A stretch of 64,000 nt of DNA from Sorex araneus (Eukaryota; Chordata; Mammalia; Eulipotyphla; Soricidae). This document shows, in pieces, positions 35,125 to 47,014 of this stretch. The DNA is taken from NCBI RefSeq assembly GCF_027595985.1, contig NC_073313.1, forward strand, positions 103,713,552 to 103,777,551, written 5' to 3'. Both the position numbers and the translations under genes were made by a program. Position 1 is the stretch's first letter, and every line of letters begins with the position of its first letter. The notes beneath the pieces are model-generated. The model had not been told where the DNA came from and searched no databases. It worked only from the letters and a program-made list of their open reading frames with translations.

Positions 35125-35375
35125 TATATTCAACCTGAGGGAGAGCCTTGCAAGGTCCCCATGGCATATTCATATGCCAAACAGGATGGTGTATTCATAT
35201 GTCAAACCCATAACCATGATGGGTCTCATTCTCCTGACCCTGAAAAAGCCTCTAATGCGATGGAAGAACGAGTAAAAAGAGGCTGCTAAAATGTCAAGGC
35301 TGGATGAATGCAGACGTTACTGGGCCCACTTGAGCAAATCAAGGATCAATGGGATGATAGTGATACTCAACTAGA
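35125..35375 (+). mobile_element. Long-form relative of the A-tail-less SINE, 5' part missing
   Basis: 'GGCATATTCATATGCC' and 'CAGACGTTACTGGGCCC' match the family at 48767, 49602 and 61447. Between them are about 110 extra bases (second 'GTATTCATATGTCAAA', 'CCTGACCCTGAAAAAGCCTC') absent from those three. It lies in the intron between MORC4 exons 34764 and 35591. Confidence 0.7.
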
Positions 35376-35590
35376 GAGTCCTCTACATATGTATGCATCC
35401 ACATATGAATCTTTCTCATTCCCGGACATGACAAGGAAGACCATTAGGATTTAATCTATTGGGGATATGCCACAGAATCATTCAATAGCTTATTTTGCTT
35501 AAAGGGTTTCAGAACGTGAAGCCATCAGAGCTCCAACTCACTGGCCCCTTACAAACAACTGTATTCCTGCTGGTAAAATACTGTCCTAAC

Positions 35591-36281
35591 CTTTTGCTTG
35601 AACAAATTCCTTTCAGCCAAAGCACGTTCCAGTTTTTCTGTGGTTCTCTTCAGTTCTTCCAGCTCTCTTTGGTTCTTCACCTTTGGCATATTACGACCTG
35701 CACCCTCCTCATAGCCTCTTCCTTTCTCACCAGTGGCTGCGGAAGGGCTGGCAGTAGAGGACCCAGAAGCAAAAGGCACTGGGTTCCAGGATTCAGCTGC
35801 TGCTTTTCTTCTCTCAACAAGCTCCTCTCTATTGAACGGGATCAGCTGAATGGGAGCCCCTGAATCTTGAACACCTTTTGCAACACCGACAACAGCTACA
35901 AAAGGTCCTTTGTTGACTTCTTCCTTGTGTACAGTTGTGCTGCTTCTGTTAGATTCTGCTACCAATCTTGGCATCTGATTTTCTACCTCTTCAGCAAACG
36001 GGGACCCCTGGTGCTGATCTTGAGCACCAGAGCACAGAACTGAGACCTCCCTACTTCGACTGGTATTCTTGTTTGCTTCAGGGTATTCTGGAGAGAGATA
36101 CGGCGGTGTGCTTCTCTCAGAACTAGATTTATCACGGCTATTCTCCCCTTCTGGGTAGGCTGCAGCTGCCTCTGCCCTTCTGTAAGATCCAGGCATAGAA
36201 TAATCTAGAGGAGGTGTCATCTCATTCTGGAGCCTTCTTCGTTTCTCAACAGGCTCCTCACCTAGGATCCATTTGTACTTG
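35591..36281 (-). CDS. MORC4: MORC4 large exon, low-complexity middle and start of coiled coil
   Basis: A 691-bp exon: one base completing a Ser codon, then 230 codons. It begins 'KYKWILGEEPVEKRRR' (a basic, possible nuclear-localisation stretch), runs through a Ser/Pro/Glu-rich segment, includes the conserved 'FVAVVGVAKGV' and 'IQLIPFNREEL' blocks, and ends with the first heptads ('LKRTTEKLERALAERN'). Acceptor TTCTTTCAG lies above 36281; the donor after AAG at 35591 is GTTAGG. The middle is the least conserved part of the family. Confidence 0.94.
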
Positions 36282-36423
36282 CTGAAAGAAGAAAAAGAAG
36301 AAATCGCATTTGAAATGGGCACAATACAGGTTCTTATTTTATGGGGCCCTTTTTTCTCTGTAGGCCTAGGTTAAAACTGAACTCAACTTACATTTGAGGA
36401 TCATTTCACATCAAGAATGTAAC

Positions 36424-36588
36424 TTTAGGGCCTGGAGAGACTGTACAACAAGTAGGGTTCTTGCCTTGCATGCTGTTTGATTCCTGGCACCCCATAAGGT
36501 TCACTGGAAACTGTTAGGAATGATCCCTCAGTGTACAGCCAGGAGTGAGCCCTGAGTACAGCCGAATATGGCCCCCAAACAAAAAAAA
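36424..36588 (+). mobile_element. SOR SINE with ~11-bp duplication
   Basis: 'GGCCTGGAGAGACTGTACAA' to 'GAATATGGCCCCCAAAC' and A9. AAGAATGTAAC flanks it on both sides. Confidence 0.85.
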
Positions 36589-36793
36589 AGAATGTAACAT
36601 TATTCCTAACCCTTCACACATACAATTTGCTGATAACAAGTGTCATTAAAGGAGAAATGACAATGGAAGGAATAAAGATAGCATCTAGTCAAAACAGAAT
36701 CAGTCTGACCTTGGTAAGAATTTGTAAACAATGACTAAAGCAGTCTGACTTAGATGTTTGTCTAAAATGCAAGTAAATGAAGAATGGCACCAA
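36540..36793 (+). repeat. Inverted duplication, left arm
   Basis: Reverse complement of 40292-40545. By eye the ~205 non-SINE bases differ at only about 7-10 positions, with one 4-base gap. The outer ~40 bases lie in SOR SINE sequence and are more diverged. Confidence 0.85.
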
Positions 36794-37633
36794 CAGAACA
36801 AACCACAAAAAAAACGCACATACAAATTCCCCTTTGATGAGATTAAAGAAAAAATGTCCTGACAAAGATTAGTGGAGTACATGGAGAAGAACCTAGTCAG
36901 CTCATAAATTGTAACGTGTAACAGAAACTTTCCAGTCTCAAACATTTAGACAGACTTTTATATTCTAACAAAATATCATATATTGCCTTTACTAGCCAAC
37001 TTTGTTGTGGTCATTGACCTTATTCATTTGTAAAAATAAAACACAGGGCCTAGGTTCGGAAATAAAGAAATGTAATCAACCAATACAAAGCATTTACCCC
37101 GGGGGGGGGTGGCGATACTTCTATCATGGGCAAATAGTCACTCCTTCTCTTCAGGGAAGCCCAAGATAGTGAACTCAAGCTACCGTCCATTTCATCTATG
37201 ATATGCACCAACAGTTGAAGGAATTAACAAAACAGTTGGCTTCCAGCAAAATTCATAGGCAATGTAGTATCTTGCAACAGAATGGACCCCCATTTTAATC
37301 TTTATGACTATTCTTTCCAGAAAACTAAAATATTTCTAGGTAAAAATAAACTTCCAATTTTCAGTGAGTTCAATTATGATATTGATCACATCAGGCATCT
37401 CTGGACTGTCCACATTTCTCTGCAATTTCTGTGAACATCAGTAATAAACCTCTAACCCAATATGTTCTTAAAAACTTGTGTTGACTCCACTGATCTTAGT
37501 CTATTTTTGATTTTTTCCACTTCCATTTCAAGCTTCAATATTTCCTTCTTTCCTTGATTTGAGTTCAACTTGCTCTAGTTTTGTAATTTAAATTTGAATA
37601 CAGATCATTCATGGTATAGTTTCAACATAAATA

Positions 37634-37790
37634 TGAGTGGAGCTGGAGAGATAGTACAAGGGGTTAAGGTACTTGACTTGGATGAGGCCAACGCTGTTGA
37701 TGCTCCTGAATACTGCCAGGAGTGAATTCTGAGCTGAGTCAGGAATAGCACGAAGGTTAGGTGTGGTGGCCTGCCAACATACCCAAATAG
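37634..37790 (+). mobile_element. SOR SINE, diverged
   Basis: 'GAGCTGGAGAGATAGTACAA' and 'CTGCCAGGAGTGAATTCTGA'. Confidence 0.75.
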
Positions 37791-39649
37791 CAAGAGGCAA
37801 TTTCAATGTGAGCATTTACAACTTGTTTTATTTTGTTTGAATTTTCTTCAAGATATTTTCTAACATCCCGTGTGGTTTCTTCTCTTACTCATTTGCTACT
37901 TTCATTTGCTCATTTCCATATGTTCAACGGCATACTGGAGTTTCCTATTTAATTCTCACATACTTTAATTTCTTTCTGTTTTTACTTCTGATTTAATTTT
38001 GTTGTGGCTGGAAAACATAATTTGTATGATGTCAATCCTTTTACGATTTAACACATGGTCTACTCTTAAGAAACAGTCCATGTGCACTTAAAATGAATAT
38101 GGAGTGGACTGCTCTGTGTGTACATATATCTGTGAAGTCCAGTTGATTTACCCCATCATCAACATTTCTATTTCCTTATTGTTCTTCTGTTTCCTTGTTG
38201 ATCTTCTACCCTTTATTGAAACTGGGATATTGAAACCTATAACTACTACTGTTAAATTATCTATTTTTCCCTTCAACTCTGTTTTTGCTTTATTATCTTT
38301 GAAGGGTGTTAGGTTCACATATGGATATAATTATTGTATCTTCCTGATGGAATTTACTAGAATTAAAATTCCCTCTCCGTATCTACTAATATTTTTGTTT
38401 AAAGTATATTTTGTCTGACATTAGTAGAACTACTCCAGCTCTCTTATGGTTGCAGTTTCCATTTTTTTAAATTTCAACCCACTTACATCTTTGAATCTAA
38501 AGTGTTTCTCTTGTAAGCAGAATAACTAAATTTTATAAAATCAATCGGATCATGTCTTTTGATTGGATTGTTTAGTCACATTTGCTGTTGTTATCAACAT
38601 TATGAACTTTATTTCTCCTACTTAGATTTTTGTTTCCTGTACGTGTCATGTCTTTTAGGTCATTTTGTTCTATCTTTCCTCTTTTTATATCGGTATTTTT
38701 CTAGCTTAACGTTTGTAACTATAACAAAAATCATTATAAATCATTAACTTATATGTCTTATATATCTTTAAGAAAGCTCAGAGGAGAAAACAGAGCAATG
38801 ATATAATTATTTATAACATTTATGTCCAACCAACCTTTTTCATTTTCTCCATTTCTTCTTTATCTATTGGCACTTTTCTACTAAAATACAGATTTCCTTC
38901 CACCCCCCTCTTTTAGTGGCGGTTTTGTCAAATTTTATATGTACATATGAACTCAATGATAAAATTATATACATCTATAAAATCACATATCGATAGTAAC
39001 AGTTTTATATAATTATTCTTTAAACCGGTTAAAATAAAAAGAAACATGCTATTATATTTTCCTTTATAATTTTAGTTACCATTGCCAGTATTGTTTTCTC
39101 ATATAAATTCAAATTATTATTTGGTGCTATTTGCTTTCAGCCTTTAGGTCTGCATTATTTCTCATAAGTCAGCCATTAATTTATCTTGTATACGATGAAT
39201 GAAGTGGCTGGGAACAAAGTTGTATTAGGGCAAGAAAGTCTCAAGATGCCTTTGAGACTTTATCTTTGCCATTTGCTTTCAATATTTGTGTTATGTTTTG
39301 TTGTCAATCTCTATGAATTGATTCCATTTTAAGCTCTCTAATTTGGAAACTTTAAACCATTATTTCCTTAAATAATTTTATACCCATTTTCTTCTCTTCT
39401 TGTTCTCACAGTTGAACTATGTTCCTGTACTCAATAATGTACCGTATTTCTTTAATCTATCTTCTTCTTTCTGTTTTCCAGATAGCATAATCTGTGACTG
39501 ATTTACCTTCTATTTTGATGAATTTTTCTTCTGCCAAATTTTATATGCTATTGAAGTCCTTCTTTGAAATTTTCAGGAGTATTTTAAGTTTCTACTCAAA
39601 AATTTCTATTTTTACTTTCTGTTTTTAAAGGGTAGTTTCTGGGGCCACA

Positions 39650-39808
39650 GAGATAGTGCAGAGGTTAAGGCACTTTCTTTGCATATAGCTGACTCTGGTT
39701 CGATCCTTAGCATTACCTATGATCCCCTAAGTACAGCCAAGAGTGACCGCTGAACAGAGCCAGTTGTTAGTACTAAGAAGTTGGATGTGATCAAAAGCCT
39801 TCCAAAAA
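39650..39808 (+). mobile_element. SOR SINE
   Basis: 'GGGGCCACAGAGATAGTGCA', 'CTCTGGTTCGATCCTTAGCA', flanked by GTAGTTTCTG and GTAATTTCTG. Confidence 0.88.
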
Positions 39809-39954
39809 AAGTAATTTCTGTTCCTTTATTGAGATTTTCTATTTGATGAGACATGGCCTTATTTAGTTCTTTTTGAACATATTAAACAATTGCTGCTTTA
39901 AAATCTTGCTAAATTTAGTACCTAAGTCTTTCTAAGGCAATGTCTATGACTCGC

Positions 39955-40102
39955 CAGAGGCAATTCTCTGCCCTGAGCTTACAAATAAATCCTGGTGGTG
40001 ATCAGGCAGCCATACATGGTGCAGGGATTTGAACAAGGGTTGCAGCCATTTCTGCTGCATGCAAGGCAAGTGCCTTACTTTCTGTAGTAGTCCTCTACTC
40101 CT
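39955..40102 (-). mobile_element. SOR SINE, diverged
   Basis: 'CCATACATGGTGCAGGGATT', 'GCATGCAAGGCAAGTGCCTT'. Confidence 0.75.
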
Positions 40103-40291
40103 CCACACACACCCCCCGCTTAGTTTTTCCTAATTTCTAGTCATACTTTCCTGTTTTGTTGCATGTCTCTTATTTTTTGACAATAAACTATTCATGCATT
40201 GGGGAGAGCCTCCCAACTGGTATTGAAGAATCCCAGAAGAGCTCTCCTGCAGAATCTTGGCGAAATTGGGGATCTTTTGGTTTTTCTTGGT

Positions 40292-40545
40292 GCCATTCTT
40301 CATTTACTTGCATTTTAGACAAACATCTAAGTCAGACTGCTTTAGTCATAGTTTACAAATTCCTACCAAGGTCAGACTGATTCTGTTGTGACTAGATGCT
40401 ATCTTATTTTATTCCTTCCATTGTCATTTCTCCTTTAATGACACTTGTTATCAGCAAATTGTATGTGTGAAGGGTTAGGGACAAAGTTACATTCTTTTTT
40501 TGTTTGGGGGCTACATTTGGTTGTACTCAGGGCTTACTCCTGACT
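40292..40545 (-). repeat. Inverted duplication, right arm
   Basis: Partner of 36540-36793 ('GGTGCCATTCTTCATTTACT' versus its reverse complement at the left arm). Arms are about 3.5 kb apart in one MORC4 intron. Confidence 0.85.
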
Positions 40546-40745
40546 GCTAAATGAGAGGGCCTGAGGATATGGTGCTGTTTGGGTCCTAAAGTGCCAAAGA
40601 CTACTCAGGCCACCCTACTGGTCCTTGGGAACACCTCCAGGGCTACATCTGGCAATGCTAGGGGGGATGATGTGGTACTGAGGACCTAATCAAGGTTAGC
40701 TGCATGCAAAGCATGTGTTCTAATCCCATACTATCTCTCTTACCA
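40495..40745 (-). mobile_element. SOR-related SINE, composite or rearranged
   Basis: A tail and partial body (to about 40545), then unrelated or expanded sequence ('GCCTGAGGATATGGTGCTGT'), then a second body and head ('GGGCTACATCTGGCAATGC', 'CATACTATCTCTCTTACC'). The first part belongs to the inverted-duplication arm. Confidence 0.65.
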
Positions 40746-40774
40746 AAACAATTGCTACTTTGATTTGAGATATT

Positions 40775-40922
40775 TTTGCCTGGTGATGACCAGGGCCTAC
40801 TCCAGGATCTGTGCTCAAGGATCACTCCTGGCAGTACTTGGGTGACTATATGTGGTGCCAGTGTTCTACCTGTGGTCAGCTGCAAGCAAGGCATGTGCCT
40901 TAACCCCCATACTATTTATCTG
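40775..40922 (-). mobile_element. SOR SINE
   Basis: 'GGATCACTCCTGGCAGTACT', 'GCAAGCAAGGCATGTGCCTT'. Confidence 0.8.
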
Positions 40923-41151
40923 AACTGAAAGTGAGGTATTTCAAATGATATAGGGTAACAACTCTTATCCCCTCCTCTTGAGGAATCAATGCTGTTTCTG
41001 TTTGCTTGGTTGTTTTGTAGTGACTTACAGGAGTTATCCTCCATGAAATTTATTTCGTCCAGAGTGTTTAGTTTCTGATTGTCCCTGCTCAGGTTATTTT
41101 CTTGATTTTGATCTGGGCATCATAGGTTACTTGTCAAAAATTGTGTTTGAG

Positions 41152-41320
41152 GGGGGCCGGAGCAATAGCACAGCGGGTAGGGCGTTTGCCTTGCACGCGG
41201 CCGACCCGGGTTCAATCCCCGGCATCCCATATGGTCCCCCACGCACCACCAGGAGTAATTCCTGGTGCAAAGGCAGGAGTAACCCCTGAGCATCGCTGGG
41301 TGTGACACAAAAAGCAAAAA
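41152..41320 (+). mobile_element. Young SOR SINE with ~17-bp duplication
   Basis: Near-consensus 'CCGGAGCAATAGCACAGCGG' to 'GACACAAAAAGC' and A9. AAAAATTGTGTTTGAGG flanks it at 41136 and 41321. Confidence 0.95.
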
Positions 41321-41332
41321 AAAAATTGTGTT

Positions 41333-41495
41333 TGAGGGCTACAGCCATAGTATAGCAGTTTTGTCTTTTATACAGAAGACCACGTAAGATCTCTGGTATC
41401 ACATATGGTCCCCTGAACCCTGTCAGCAGTGATCCCTAAGTGCAGAGCCAGGAGTAAGCCCTGTACACAGCTTAGTGTGGCCAAAAAACAACGAA
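41333..41495 (+). mobile_element. Older SOR SINE directly behind the young one
   Basis: 'AGGGCTACAGCCATAGTATA' to 'TTAGTGTGGCCAAAAAACAA'. Confidence 0.8.
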
Positions 41496-41536
41496 ACAAA
41501 ACTGTACTTAAGCCCCCTTAAACAAGTTTGATTATT

Positions 41537-41684
41537 CTGTTTTTAATTTTTTATTGAGTCACATGTGGAAAGTTACAAAGTTTTCAGGTTTAAATCTCAG
41601 TTATACAATGCTCGAATACCCATCCCTTCACCAATGCTCATATTCCACCACCAAGAATCCCAGTATAGCTCCACCCCGCCCCCT
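41537..41684 (-). mobile_element. L1 3' end, antisense, with 13-bp duplication
   Basis: 'TTTTTTATTGAGTCACATG', 'CCCATCCCTTCACCAATGC'. AAGTTTGATTATT at 41524-41536 and 41685-41697. Confidence 0.88.
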
Positions 41685-41699
41685 AAGTTTGATTATTTG

Positions 41700-42480
41700 C
41701 CTTTTACCATAGGATATGCAGTTTGGAGGCTGCTCTAACAGTTCAAAAAATATATGTTTGTGCTCCATATAAAGCAGCTTAGATTTCCCATTACAATCAC
41801 CTCTGACAGACACAGCCTTGAGCAGTACACAGTCTTCCATGATCCCAGGGCTATAGGTGATTTACTTTTATATACTGATTTTTCAGGTGTTGGCAATGAA
41901 TCAGAGAAGGTTACTGGTTAACCAGTGTCTGTCAGAGACTGTGTGACTGAGACTCCTGTCTTTTACTGTTTTATCTTTGAATAAAGCTAGGGGACCACTT
42001 TCAAGTTCACCTTACAAACTGTTTTTTAAAATGTATTTTTCCTTGGCTTTCTGATTTTTCAGCCATTTTGCTTGGGGTAACCTGTATCATGGAGCTATGA
42101 GTATTTTTAATCTTTTTCTTTATTAAGATTCCCATTACCTTTCATAATTCTCTTTGGACCCAGAACTCTCCACAATCTGATCCACAGTCATTTCCTCAGG
42201 CAGAGTTAGTTTTTCATCATCAAGGCCTGTCTCTCTCTCCCTAACAGAATCTCTATGCCACTCCTCAAAGTCTGGGGTGAGGGGTGGTCGTTGTCCAAGA
42301 GTGAAATCTTTTATTTAGAGACTTGTCCCTCCCATATGAAAGCACAGCGAGACACTGGATTACAGCCCCTCAAGTTGCTTTCTTTAAAACACAGCTTTGG
42401 AATGGGAATGGGGTTGGCAAAATGCCAGAAATTCTTGCTGTTATTCTTGATATTTAATAGGTTACCTTGAATGAATATTT
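41700..42480. other. Unrecognised intron sequence
   Basis: MORC4 intron; nothing recognised. Confidence 0.4.
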
Positions 42481-42483
42481 GAC

Positions 42484-42668
42484 TGTTTTCTTTTTTCTTT
42501 GCTGGCTTTTTAGGTCATACCCGGCAATGTTCAAGGGTTACTTCTGGATCTGCACTCAGGAATTCCTCCTGGTGGTGCTTGGGGGACCATATGTGATGCC
42601 AGGAATCTAACCCAGGTTGGCCACGTGCAAGGCAAATACCCTACCGCTGTTCTATCACTCTAGCCCTA
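42484..42668 (-). mobile_element. SOR SINE
   Basis: 'GGTCATACCCGGCAATGTTC', 'GGTGGTGCTTGGGGGACCAT', 'TCTATCACTCTAGCCC'. Confidence 0.92.
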
Positions 42669-42669
42669 A

Positions 42670-44969
42670 ATATTTTATTTTTTGACTGCCACTAGAACAA
42701 TTTTCAGGAACTCAAAATGAGTTTTCTTTTTTTAAAAAATGGTTTCTGATTTCTTGCAGTTAAATGGTTATTTGTTGGTGAAAGAATCTAACATGCTCCT
42801 CATTTCTGTATTCTAGAAATTTTTCTATTGGACTATATTTTTCAATGCTTGCATCCCTGCATCCGAAACAGTATTATTCATTTTAGAATTGTTATATCTC
42901 TACCTTATGTTTGTTGTTTCAAGTAATCCTTTAAACATATTCAAATATATTGCCTCCACCAGTAAAGTGTAATTTGGAAGGGTTTTTTTTTTAATCCTTT
43001 AAAAACAGTAATCAATCAGCCTCTGAAATACAATCACAATCTCTCTAAATAGCTAAATAAATTACAGTCACTAATTCTCCCTTTGGTGCATAAGCCTATG
43101 GCTCCTTTAGATCTTAGTTCTATATATTTTAATAATCTCATGAGCACCTTCATTTTTCCTTATTTAGTGGCAGATTCAGTCCAAAGAACATGAATTTCCC
43201 TACACATGTAACTTGAAATGACAGATACAATCATCACTTATTGACTTACATGACACATGTTATTATTGACTTCACTTACATGCATATCTTTCTCCTTAAA
43301 GATCACATAAAGTACTCTGGCTGTCATCTATAGCCAAAATATAACTCTGAATATAGTAGTTCTACATATAAAATTCCCAATAAATATTGATGTAGCATGC
43401 CACCCAATGGATATGCTGCCACACTGCACTGATCAAATACACACGTGGTTATCTTTTACATCTTCAGGCTATCACTTACTTTACAGTAATGAAGAAAATC
43501 AAAGTGGTTAACAGTAGGGAAAGGATAGCCTTCAGAAACAATGATACGTTAATATTCCATAACCATCTTAGAAAAGTAATAAGACGCTCCGAAAGATATA
43601 GTACTTACTCTATACTTCTCTTAACCTACAATGGATAATCTAAAGCTCTGCATGAGAAGAGAGAAAAATTGGGCTTAAGCCTTCCAAGACTAAGACTGAA
43701 CTGTATCATTTGGTTACCTATAGTTCAATCTTAGGAAATACACTTTCAATACTAGAGTGCTCTAGATGCCTCATATATATTCTCATTTAATTTCCTTAGT
43801 GTTCTATTAGTTTTATTAGTTTAGCTTCTATTTTAAAAATTTTATTCATGCTGGGTGTTATAGGGTTATTCTATCTGCAACACTTAATTATAGAAGAATC
43901 ACTGTATAAGGAACTTGCATACCAGTAGAGATGTGTGCCTACATGAGATACGTATGAAACAAGAAACAAGCAAAAGAATCATTAACAGTGGGTATAATGT
44001 GTGTGGGATAACAGGATTCATTTTCAACCGATTATGTTGAAATTATAATTGAAATTATGTTGAAATTATTTTGCTTCTATCTTATAAAATATGTCTAAGT
44101 TGGAAAAGCCAATGAAACATTCATACCCCCCTATATGAGCCACCTTGTCAATGAATGTAGAACTTTTTCCTATTAGCAACTATATGCCTGCCCCATGGAG
44201 TGGCCTTGCAGGAAGAGAGAAGCATAGTAGAGAGGAGAATGCAACTCAAGTTAGGAGTCCAAAGTTCCAGTTTCCCAATACTCTATCTAGGATAGGGGCA
44301 GTCTATCTTTGAATGCTTCAAATATTCCTGATATTGAATACAAAGAAATACTCTGACACTTTATGTTACAAAGACTAGTATAGTTGTATGGATGAGATGC
44401 TAGAAGTTAAACAAAGAAATGTCCCAAAACTTCAAAGTCTAAATTTATACTAATAATTTATTCCAGGAAACAATGAACTAAATGGATAGTACCTATTGGC
44501 ACAAATTTCTAGTAGCAACCTTTATAATGACATGGGTATTATTTTATAGGCATAAGAGACATAGAAAAATGGATATACATAATTCTAATCAAAGTGCATT
44601 ATCTATGTAATACTGCCTTACATTTGCATACACATTATGCTCTTCAAAAATGTTTTCATGCCTACTATTTCACTTACACAATTTCCAAAGTAATGTGAAC
44701 ATATAAGAGTTCATCTATAATGACATTAGAATTGTTTCTCTTAAAAAATTACATATATTTCACAGAGCAGCAATTGTAATATAACGAAAATGTTTAAAAA
44801 AATTTGGGGGTGCACACATAAGATGTAATTCTGTTCACCCAAAAATGATGTTTCTCTTTCTGAGTCCTAAGCACAGACCTTAGGAAAATAAACAGGATAA
44901 CTAAATCATCTTAGTTTAGAGAAAAACTGACTCAGTCTTGCTAAAGAGTAGTCCATGATTTCTACTCAC
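42670..44969. other. Intron sequence without recognised repeats
   Basis: AT-rich MORC4 intron. I see no SOR, L1 or MIR signature over about 2.3 kb, unusually clean for this window. Confidence 0.45.
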
Positions 44970-45145
44970 CTGGAAAACTGAAAAGCACTGGTATCCAGGG
45001 GCTTAAGTTGAAGAGAAGGTGTTCTGTTTTCTTCTCCAGGAGATGAAAGCGGGCTAGGGCTATTAATTCCCTCATATCTAACTGTCTTGTTATTTGAATC
45101 ATCCATGTCTTGAATAGTGGGAATCTTAAATGGAACAGAGGGTGC
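44970..45145 (-). CDS. MORC4: MORC4 exon encoding 'APSVPFKIPTIQDMDD...'
   Basis: A 176-bp exon with acceptor TCTTTTCTAG and consensus donor GTGAGT. It starts in phase 0 and ends in phase 2. It encodes a Ser/Pro-rich linker ('SPSPLSSPGEENRTPS') ending 'LDTSAFQFS', which joins in frame to 'KYKWILGEE' of the next exon across an 8.7-kb intron. Confidence 0.9.
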
Positions 45146-46506
45146 CTAGAAAAGAAAGAAAGACATATAAAAACTCCAATATCAAACTAAATACCAAAGG
45201 ATGAGTCAATCCTTCGGATGCTAGGAAAAAATACTTGACCAAATAAAAAGACAGTGTTTCCTACACAAAACAAACAGCGCGCAGTAACGTACACTAGGAC
45301 ACACTGAACCCAGGCACGTTCAGTTATAACCTTACCTAAACACCATCAGACCTCCCCAGCTCACTTATTGGCTCCTAGAGTTATCCCACCCACAGCTAAC
45401 CCAGGCCCCCTAACAACTATCTACTTCTCTCCTGTGACCCAGTTTGGAGCTGGGCTTTCACTCTTCTGAGAGCTGTAATGAGGGGAAGGTTTAGGGAATA
45501 AGCACTGCTGCAAGTGTCTGTGCTGAAGAAATGCATGCGAGAGACTAACATATATTCATAGTGCACACACAGAGACATGCGTCTGGGATCTCCTGGGAGA
45601 GCCAGCTTATGAAGATAGAATAAGTGATGAAGGTACAGGAATATTAAAGGGAGGTAAACTGAATGAGGACAAGGCAGACCCAGGAAATCTCCCAATCTCT
45701 AGATCAGGCTCTTAGGCCAAGACTGTAGGGTATGAAACCCTGTTTATATACCTGGGTAGGATGTCAGAAGAGGACATGGTATTAAATTGCCTCTATCCTC
45801 ACCAGTCTGACCTCACCCTGCTCGAGTGGGTGGAATGTGAGTCTAACATGCGACTAGCAGCTATCTCTAGGAAAGACGATCAAGAGGAAAGTCATGCAGA
45901 AAGTCAAGGTTGGGTGGGGTAGATTCATGGGTGCTATGGTGGCTGTCAGGAAAGGAGTGTCCCTGAAAGGACGGCCAACCTTATTGCACCCTTCAGCGTC
46001 CGGAGCTGGGCAACCATGTCCGAGAGACAGTGCTCCTGAAAATTCAAAACAGCAGAGTCTTTATAAAAGCCAGCCAGCCTGAAAGCAGGGATGGGGGGGG
46101 GAACACAAAGAACCACCCCTTCTTCCCAAGAGGAAGGAGGAATGCATCACCTCTGAATCCTGGAAGAAAAAAAGACTGAGGAAAACCACACACTCAACAG
46201 GAGCAGCCTGTATGAGGATGGAACACAGCCCCGAATATTAAGACACAGAATGTGACATTTACACTGTCCACAATGAGTACTAAGACTATATCTAAGAAAA
46301 CAATTTAGCTCTTCTATTTTGGGTGCAGTGAACATCAGCAATAGCAGAACAAAGCGAAATCAAAAGATCCAAGGGGAAAAAAGACCACCAGAGGAAATGG
46401 CTCATTATTTCTATGCCAGCTTTCAAGATCGCTGCTTCCTTCAACCTGTGTCCTCTGTTGGGGAAAACGTTTAGTGAGAAAAGAAGGAGGGCAGATTATC
46501 TCTTAC
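45146..46506. other. Intron sequence without recognised repeats
   Basis: MORC4 intron; minus and plus frames here lack domains or splice context and are not called. Confidence 0.45.
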
Positions 46507-46558
46507 CTGTTGGGTCTCATTTTCCTTTGGCACCTTCTTCTTCTCAACAGTTTGATCT
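46507..46558 (-). CDS. MORC4: MORC4 52-bp micro-exon
   Basis: One base completes a Gln codon and 17 codons follow ('DQTVEKKKVPKENETQQ'), bounded by acceptor ATCTTCTAG and donor GTAAGA. It starts in phase 2 and ends in phase 0, agreeing with both neighbours. It is a short Lys-rich linker. Confidence 0.87.
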
Positions 46559-46945
46559 CTAGAAGATGAAAGTGTTTTTAGTTCACTTTTGAAATTTCTC
46601 AGTCTGAAACAGATCACCATTGTAGATTTAGATTACGATATTCTTTGCTAATTACAAATAGTGTGAGATTCACTGAGTAACATCGGGCGCCTTCCTGAAC
46701 ACTGCTACTCCATAGAGATTTCAAATGCTTCATCAAAATAGACAAGGACTGTGGAGGGAGGGGAACAGACTAAAGGTACCCAGTAGTTGAGATATTCATA
46801 AGATGATCAGAAGAAATAAAGAATTAGAGATATGAGGAAGGAAATTATTTTAAAAAACGTATCATTTATCTTCCCAATACCCACCCCATCCTATGATGAT
46901 GGGCATCTACTATAGGACATAAAACACCGTATCAGTATACTCAAC

Positions 46946-47014
46946 TGTTTCTTAGCTTTGCTCAGGCACAGGTCTTCATCAGTGAGTTCTTGCTCCTCTG
47001 GAACAGAGCATCTC
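46946..47014 (-). CDS. MORC4: MORC4 69-bp exon supplying the last CW-finger cysteine
   Basis: Encodes 'RCSVPEEQELTDEDLC' and the following residues, with acceptor ACTGCAG and donor GTTGAG (weak, but the only one giving the right phase). Its first Cys is the expected fourth zinc ligand of the CW domain begun in the previous exon. Length divisible by three, phase 2 to phase 2. Confidence 0.85.

Larger units (their letters stand above)
37840..40220 (-). mobile_element. Ancient L1 (L1M-type) 5' half, antisense, interrupted by SINEs
   Basis: A long T-rich stretch with the characteristic order 'TTTCCTTGTTGATCTTCTAC', 'TATTGAAACCTATAACTACT', 'AAGTATATTTTGTCTGACAT', 'ACTACTCCAGCTCTCTTATG', 'AAAGTGTTTCTCTTGTAAGC'. 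Two SOR SINEs sit inside its right part. Plus-strand frames here are antisense artefacts. Confidence 0.7.

Noticed and set aside
36700-36945. Minus frame sharing a 34-residue end with a plus frame at 40156-40380
   Set aside because: The identity reflects the inverted DNA duplication, not a conserved protein.
41150-41250. tRNA gene in the SINE head (A- and B-box motifs)
   Set aside because: The motif recurs dozens of times with the SOR body and A-tail; it is a SINE promoter, not a tRNA gene.
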